From NCBI GenBank assembly GCA_016763895.1, contig JAESSV010000020.1:1-18885 (forward strand): a DNA stretch of 18,885 bases. The letters are read 5' to 3'. The notes beneath the pieces are model-generated. The model ran no database searches. It was not told where the DNA came from and worked only from the letters and a program-made list of their open reading frames with translations. Positions 14,501-18,885 of this stretch are shown here, in pieces. Positions within the stretch are counted from its first letter, which is position 1; each line of letters starts with the position of its first letter. A program made the position numbers and the translations under genes. Source of the stretch: Magnetovibrio sp. (GTDB lineage Bacteria > Pseudomonadota > Alphaproteobacteria > Rhodospirillales > Magnetovibrionaceae).

Positions 14501-17500
14501 CGAGATGGGACGTGCGGTGGTACTTGGCGTCGTTGATACGTTTTGGTAGGTCACGTTTTGTATCAATTCTTGAACATTTTGAACCGTTGAATTTGCATTC
14601 AAAGAAATCACCAAAGGATCAACATTGCTGGTTCCGCCCGTGACCGTACCGATCTGGGTGCCATAGACGTTAATGGCCGAACCAACCAACTGAACCGAAC
14701 TGGTATCATCAATCAAAATAGACAAGCGATCATTTGCCGTGCCCCCAACACCAACATCGACGGTCAACGTTCCACCCGAGAAGTTCGCACTATCCACATC
14801 CGTCAACGTCGCACCCGCATCAACGACCACGGGTGCACCACCGCCGGTGGCAGAAAGGTTAACGCTTGGCAAACCAATCACCGCAGCATCGTTCACAGCC
14901 GCGATGGTGACATCAATGGTTTGCGTCGTCATGCTGGCATCACCAAACAATTTAACGGCGTCTATTTCTTCAAAGCCCGAAGACTGGGTTGATATGCGCA
15001 CCGCATTCACAAGGTAACTGGTGGGGGCCATGGTGAGGTTAAAGACGCCAATAGCCCCGGGGGTTGTCGTGTCTGTGCCGCTCCAAACCTTGTGATAAAC
15101 GCCGGTTGTATCTTTGTATTCAACTTGAGTGACGAAACCCGTGTTAAAGGTTTCATAAATATTAACGCCCGTGGCATGCACCGCATTTAGGTACGAGACC
15201 TCTAACCATTCGGCCTGGCTTCCGGTGGCCGGAGCCCAAGCTAAAACATTGTCGCCATAGCTCCTAATCGTATTTACGTCGGCGGCTTGAAAGGCCGCCG
15301 AATTGATAGAATGTAATTGGCTGGATGCGATGGCACTGCTTGCCCACTGAGTCGTTGCCGTCACACCATCAGAAGCAAAAACCGTAAAGCTGTCCGTTCC
15401 GGAAAAGTTTGCGTTCGGTGTATAGCTGTACACACCCGTTGAAGAATTAATCGTTACCGTACCGTTTGCGCCATCACTGACACTATAGGTCAGCCTATTG
15501 CCATCGGCATCTGTCGCCGTAATGGTGCCGTTCGCAACCGTATCTTCTGTGACCGCGAGGGTCGAAGCACTGGTGATTTTTGGAGCATAATTAGCCAAAT
15601 TGCCCCTCACGGTGATGGTTTGCGTTGTTGTGTCAATCCCATCAAAAACATCCACGATAAAGCTGTCCATACCTGCGAAGTTGGCATTCGAGGTGTAAGA
15701 AAATGAACCATCCGCGTTTAACACAAGCTGACCATAGGCCGCGTCTGTATTCAAACTAAAGGTCAGGGGATCACCGTTCACATCGCTGGCAATGATGACA
15801 TCGTTATAAGTCTGTCCATCATTGATATGAATGGTTGTTTCAAAAACATTCGGCAGGGTGTTGACCCAAGCAGCATCACCAAGAGCATTGTTGACCAAAG
15901 TCCCGTTTAAATTATGACCAGAATAATCATGGATGGTCGTGCCTGTGCCGTCTGCCAATGGCCAATATCCTGCAAGGGCCGTTGTATCTCCGAGCTGGCC
16001 TGACATGCTGGACTGAATTTCAGCCGCTGTACGCACACCGTTCCAAACCCGCATATCGGCCATCTGACCATCCATGAATACTTGATTTTGATTTTTAAAA
16101 TGACCGATTTCAAGCGGAAGTGTTCCAGAAACAAGCGGAGTCGTATAAGTCGCGGTTGTGCCAACGCCGTTCAGATAGACGGTCGTTTGTTGATTCACCG
16201 CATCTACGGTGACAGCGACATGGTTCCATTGCCCAACGGCAACCGTTGCTGTTGAACTGTTCATGGCCCAAGTGGCCGCATTGGTTGGATTCGCCCCGGA
16301 TCCGGCGACAAATATGACGTTTCCTGCGGCATTTATATAAAACAAAGCCTCTGAGTTATCGTTTAATTGGCCCGAGGTTACCGTAGATTTACTAAAAATA
16401 GCATTATTGGTCGTCAAACTGTTAACGTTGACCCAGCCTTCAAGGGTGTAACTTGCCGCCAAATTGGTTAAGCCCGTTTCGACAACATCATCCACCCCAT
16501 CAAACGCCAAAGCCTTGCCGTTGGTGGTGACAAGGATTGGCTCGGCTCCGGCTCCGACGATGCCATTGCCCAACGTGCCGCCGTTTGCATGGGTGGTCAG
16601 GTCTGGTGTGACGCCGTTCGTGACTTTATCCAAAGGCCAGTAACCAGAAAGCCCCGGTTCATTACCTGCCAGGCTCTGGTTCATGTTGGCTTTAATATCG
16701 GTCCCCTTAAGTGCCGTATTCCACGTGCGAACGTCGGCGATCTCACCGGCAAAGAACAGGGTTTCCGCTGTGCCATTGAAATATGAGCCAATCCGCGCAT
16801 TTGCTACCGATGAAATATTTGGCGTATTCGCCGTACCGGAACCATCTGCGGTGCCATCCACATAAAGCTGGGTCGTCGTGCCATCATACACCACGGATAC
16901 ATGGTGCCATTTACCATCATTTACAACGGACGTTGACCGAGGCCCAAAGATATTAGTTGTATCAAAAGCAAGCTTGCCCGTTGTTGCTTGCACATACATC
17001 ATAGCCACTTCATTCATGACTCCTGAAGAACCAGTGGTCAGAATTTGTTGACGAGCTGTACTTGATGTATTGATCCAGGCTTCATACGTAAAGGCTCCCG
17101 TCCCCGTTGCCAGAGACGTTGCCGCACCAAGATTAACAAGATCATTCACCCCATCAAACTGCAGAAAGCCATTAAGAGCTCCAACGCCTATAATATCAGG
17201 AGCATTGTTCACGGCTGTAACCGCAACGGTTTGCGAATGAACGGTGCTGTTCAACGCACCATCGTTTACGGTAAAGTCAATGGATCGGGCCAGCGTGGAG
17301 GGGTTGCCACTGGTGGTGTTATAGGTCACGGAACGCAGCGCAGCTTGGTAATTGGCGAGGGTGTCTGATCCTGATAAAGCCAGGGTGCCCGTCGCGCTAT
17401 CATAGGTACCGGTGATGGTGGCCGTGTTGGTAAAGGCCAGAACGTCTTTGCCCGCATCTAGCTTGGCGGTGATTTTTACGATGGCACTGACAAGGTTTCG

Positions 17501-18885
17501 ACTGTCCACATCGGTCAGCGTCACACCGCTGTCCACGACAATGGCTGTGCCTTCGACAAAGTTTGTTGCCCCAAATACCCAACTGGTCACGTTCGGAGCA
17601 TCGTTTATTGCGGTAACATTGATATTCGTCACCGCGGTTGTGGTGCCGCCATGGCCATCGTCAACCTGAGTCGTAAAGCTATCCGTGCCGTTGTAGTTTG
17701 CATTTGGCGTATAGGTGAAGCTGCCGCTGTTCGCGGCTTCAAACACAACCGTACCGTTGGTCGGTTGCCCCGTTGCGGCAACGCTGTAGGTTAACGCGTC
17801 TCCATCCAGATCAAAGGCACTGATGATGCCCGAAGTCACTGTATCTTCTGGCACATCCAGAGGCCAGGTGTTGCCCTCGATGATAGGCGCATCGTTCGTT
17901 GCTGTGATGGAAATGGTATTCGACAGAGCATTGCTGAAATTATTTATCGTTTGGCCATCGTTGACTTTAAAGTCGATCAACCGATCCCCGACGGTGGGAT
18001 TGTTGGATATATTTTGATAGGTGACCGACCGCAGCACGGCCTCATAAGCCGCAGTCTGGGCATTGCCTGACAAAGTCAGCACGCCCGTTGCGGTGTTGAA
18101 CGATCCCGTAAGACCACTTGTTCCGGCATTAAAGGTGAGCCGATCTTCACTCGCGACAAATCCGCCGATGGTGACCGTGGCGCTGGCAAAACCTAAGCCG
18201 TCTACATCGGCAAGCGTCAGGCCAGCATCCACAACTTGGGGCACAGCATCTTCGACAAAATTTGTCAGAGATCCGGGTCCTGCGGTTAAAACAGGTGCAT
18301 CGTTGACACCTGTCACATCGATAAAGGCGCTGCCCGTCGCAACCCCACCATTGCCGTCCGATACCGTGTACGTGAACTCAATCACATTGAGCGCACCATT
18401 CGACATTTGATTCAATTGAGCCGATGGCGTGAACACCACGTCCCCATTTGGGTTCAAAGCCACCGTGCCATGCTGGGCAGAATTTAGCCCCATGGCAACA
18501 CCGGTAATGGTCAAAGTGTCCCCATCCGGATCAATATCATTCGCCAACAAAGTCGCCGATTTAATCGTCAACGCCACGTCTTCGGTAGAGCTCATCCCTG
18601 TATCATTACTCACAATCGGCGCATCATTAATCGGCACTGCACCGACAAGAGCCGTTGCAGGGGGCGGAGTGGTGACGGCGTTGAGTTTGATCAGGGCGGT
18701 GTCGAAATTTACGGTCCCCGTGCCGGTGCCGTTGGCGTAATAGTATCCGTTGGTGCCATCGGTGAAGAAGGCCACACTGTCTTTCATAAGGGTGTCGGCG
18801 ATGATGTCGGCGATGGTTTGCGTTATCGAGGTATTATAAGTAAAGGCAACCGGATCGTAATCCATGCCCGCCATGCCTTCGAACA
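11543..18885 (-). CDS. Giant RTX adhesin-like protein, type I secreted (5' partial)
   Basis: At least 2,443 residues are visible, numbered from the ATG at 18874. The frame stays open to the edge (Phe-Glu-Gly before that Met) with no good ribosome site, so the true start is outside. Order seen: cadherin-like (tandem-95) unit 84-190; a VDADVDxxx/LRSVTYQN module 194-318; cadherin-like 327-425; a second such module 427-553; LamG domains 563-750 and 786-975; cadherin-like 1008-1090 and 1096-1328, the latter interrupted by a discoidin-like domain 1177-1315; a third module 1331-1475; LamG 1494-1700; cadherin-like 1730-1815; RTX arrays 1821-2345; and a C-terminal domain with a FELQLDG strand typical of type I secretion targets. 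DxDGD calcium motifs recur. It is probably exported by an ABC-MFP-TolC system, not present here, and may bind glycans or cells. Only one cysteine-free stretch is seen, as usual for RTX proteins. Confidence 0.9.
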   Translation of the reverse strand, partial: FEGMAGMDYDPVAFTYNTSITQTIADIIADTLMKDSVAFFTDGTNGYYYANGTGTGTVNFDTALIKLNAVTTPPPATALVGAVPINDAPIVSNDTGMSSTEDVALTIKSATLLANDIDPDGDTLTITGVAMGLNSAQHGTVALNPNGDVVFTPSAQLNQMSNGALNVIEFTYTVSDGNGGVATGSAFIDVTGVNDAPVLTAGPGSLTNFVEDAVPQVVDAGLTLADVDGLGFASATVTIGGFVASEDRLTFNAGTSGLTGSFNTATGVLTLSGNAQTAAYEAVLRSVTYQNISNNPTVGDRLIDFKVNDGQTINNFSNALSNTISITATNDAPIIEGNTWPLDVPEDTVTSGIISAFDLDGDALTYSVAATGQPTNGTVVFEAANSGSFTYTPNANYNGTDSFTTQVDDGHGGTTTAVTNINVTAINDAPNVTSWVFGATNFVEGTAIVVDSGVTLTDVDSRNLVSAIVKITAKLDAGKDVLAFTNTATITGTYDSATGTLALSGSDTLANYQAALRSVTYNTTSGNPSTLARSIDFTVNDGALNSTVHSQTVAVTAVNNAPDIIGVGALNGFLQFDGVNDLVNLGAATSLATGTGAFTYEAWINTSSTARQQILTTGSSGVMNEVAMMYVQATTGKLAFDTTNIFGPRSTSVVNDGKWHHVSVVYDGTTTQLYVDGTADGSGTANTPNISSVANARIGSYFNGTAETLFFAGEIADVRTWNTALKGTDIKANMNQSLAGNEPGLSGYWPLDKVTNGVTPDLTTHANGGTLGNGIVGAGAEPILVTTNGKALAFDGVDDVVETGLTNLAASYTLEGWVNVNSLTTNNAIFSKSTVTSGQLNDNSEALFYINAAGNVIFVAGSGANPTNAATWAMNSSTATVAVGQWNHVAVTVDAVNQQTTVYLNGVGTTATYTTPLVSGTLPLEIGHFKNQNQVFMDGQMADMRVWNGVRTAAEIQSSMSGQLGDTTALAGYWPLADGTGTTIHDYSGHNLNGTLVNNALGDAAWVNTLPNVFETTIHINDGQTYNDVIIASDVNGDPLTFSLNTDAAYGQLVLNADGSFSYTSNANFAGMDSFIVDVFDGIDTTTQTITVRGNLANYAPKITSASTLAVTEDTVANGTITATDADGNRLTYSVSDGANGTVTINSSTGVYSYTPNANFSGTDSFTVFASDGVTATTQWASSAIASSQLHSINSAAFQAADVNTIRSYGDNVLAWAPATGSQAEWLEVSYLNAVHATGVNIYETFNTGFVTQVEYKDTTGVYHKVWSGTDTTTPGAIGVFNLTMAPTSYLVNAVRISTQSSGFEEIDAVKLFGDASMTTQTIDVTIAAVNDAAVIGLPSVNLSATGGGAPVVVDAGATLTDVDSANFSGGTLTVDVGVGGTANDRLSILIDDTSSVQLVGSAINVYGTQIGTVTGGTSNVDPLVISLNANSTVQNVQELIQNVTYQNVSTTPSTTARPISFTLVEADGTTSAAVNQTMLINDAAVNTAPVIKGLAQSNGALAFDGVNDAVTIAHNAVNNPTTGITFETWVKTSSTGRVVTLFNETASVGRAGWELLVNTTGHVAAYFIKTTTTDYMGSTGATNVADGAWHHIAVSYDNTNMPLIYIDGVADNSTYMELNSSGSPANYLVASSADVTLGNDPVLIGRQFVGQLGESRLWDKALSKVEIEQAMNARVDGKDVIANLVGSWDLGTAANGVVKDLSGNNNNAVLGKNTFGDTAEPTLVATPGGPVSYSEDINVSEDTVFNGTITSQDADVSTTFTHSLYVNAYHGTVTVNANGTFAYTPTKNYAGPDKFIVAVNDGTATVAKTILINVTGVAVTVTGTTGADILVGGGGDDTLYGGAGSDTLTGNIGNDRLDGGSGVDSVQNGTGLDVAIFNGKQADYTITENPDGSVIVTDNVGMDGTDTLINIETLRFSDGDYDLEQTRYTHNVAATITGASRNDTLVKTGTGIGILNGLGGNDTLKGGSAGDTISGGSGNDMIDGGAGSDTATFAGLAADYTVTTVNSVNAHTTVKHNATGDVDMLINIETIEFLGETIGSVNRTTTIASYVAPTLNVIAGTTASETLLGTVAADLISGYSGNDSIDGAGGNDTIIGGTGRDTITGGYGNDIIDGSSGTLNDLSIDMAMFSGNRANYTITTNTLTGETIVVDTVGLDGVDVIKNVEVLRFGDYALISNENDVTLSYNMYGNGNVTAMSGNIGNDTLTGYISADTINGGAGDDLINGGGGNDILNGDAGNDTLIGGAGNDTISGGQGADRLDGGLGMDTVDYSTSLDGVTVDLNIQDGKFGQFVSVSQGFDQLINFENIMGSGFNDILIGDVNANVITGGAGTDVMTGGAGGDTFVFGPGDVAVGLNMDIITDFNAGTGTTSVDQIDLLAIMNGTAFNYTAGSTTFSGLVGEALFDNATSILSIDITGNSTADFELQLDGVTDTNLDATDFIVGGLA
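11840..13414 (-). repeat. Four RTX nonapeptide arrays separated by three copies of one spacer module
   Basis: GGxGxDxLx-type calcium-binding repeats occur in four blocks: 13280-13414, 12905-13078, 12521-12709 and 11840-12292. Between them a spacer of about 50 residues occurs three times (residues 1868-1920, 1986-2034, 2122-2172). Its shared features are an AxFxG start, a DYTIT or NYTIT strand and an NIETLRF or NVEVLRF end. The arrays would fold into parallel beta-rolls once the protein meets calcium outside the cell. Confidence 0.88.
13775..17188 (-). other. Three LamG (concanavalin A-like) domains of the giant protein
   Basis: The LamG domains map to 16625-17188, 15950-16519 and 13775-14395, within a span that also holds other modules. 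Each opens with an LxFDGVNDxV-type motif, continues with a YEAWI, LEGWV or FETWV strand, then a W-H/N-H-V/I-A/S-V segment (KWHHVSV, QWNHVAV, AWHHIAV), and closes with a W-N/D (TWN, VWN, LWD) strand followed by GYWPL or GSWDL. Such domains commonly bind carbohydrates or serve as adhesion modules. Confidence 0.85.
14930..15346 (-). other. Discoidin (F5/8 type C)-like domain inserted in a cadherin-like repeat
   Basis: Residues 1177-1315 start with a WASSAIASSQ segment and contain AEWLEVSYLNAVHATGVNIYE (1221-1241), VEYKD and a YLVNAVRISTQSS strand, then EEIDAVKLFGD. This is the pattern of discoidin or coagulation factor 5/8 type C domains, which bind sugars or lipids. It interrupts a tandem-95 unit: DGVTATTQ lies before it and MTTQTIDVTI after it. 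Confidence 0.6.

Overview
The window looks like chromosome of an alphaproteobacterium, most likely a marine or aquatic member of or near the Rhodospirillales. The clues are the order rpsF-rpsR-DUF2232 membrane protein-rplI followed by dnaB-alr-mlaE-mlaF, long low-complexity tails on bS6 and bL9, and a very large RTX-type surface or secreted protein. The genus cannot be fixed from this sequence.

Layout. (1) 1-123 is the 3' end of an unknown CxxC protein, followed by a strong bipartite hairpin and then a stand-alone CheY-like response regulator (356-781). (2) 829-2427, minus strand, is a two-domain enzyme: a GT60-like glycosyltransferase fused to a SAM methyltransferase, transcribed divergently from the ribosomal operon. 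(3) 2513-5197 is the ribosomal protein operon: rpsF, rpsR, a nine-codon leader ORF inside a hairpin, the DUF2232 membrane protein and rplI, closed by an intrinsic terminator. The 3' end of rpsF carries an apparent one-base frameshift, beyond which the tail is still readable. (4) 5241-9634 is a tightly coupled housekeeping operon, dnaB-alr-mlaE-mlaF, with ATGA start/stop overlaps at two junctions. Two facing DnaA-box sequences lie just upstream of dnaB. (5) 9629-11517 is more AT-rich and accessory in character: a short tandem repeat, then an SRPBCC-fold protein, an exported unknown protein and a 64-residue two-helix membrane protein, ending in a perfect two-way terminator. (6) 11543 to the right edge, minus strand, is more than 2,440 residues of a calcium-binding adhesin-like protein. 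It has cadherin-like repeats, three LamG domains, a discoidin-like domain, RTX nonapeptide arrays and a type I secretion C-terminus. Its 5' end lies outside the window.

How the parts fit. Regions 3 and 4 are core translation, replication, cell-wall (D-alanine) and lipid-transport functions. The giant protein and the glycosyltransferase-methyltransferase are surface or glycan functions, but nothing in the window ties them to each other. The best candidates for undescribed biology are the hairpin and leader peptide before the DUF2232 gene, the rpsF frameshift, the glycosyltransferase-methyltransferase fusion, the DnaA-box pair before dnaB, and the nesting of carbohydrate-binding-type domains inside cadherin-like repeats of the giant protein.
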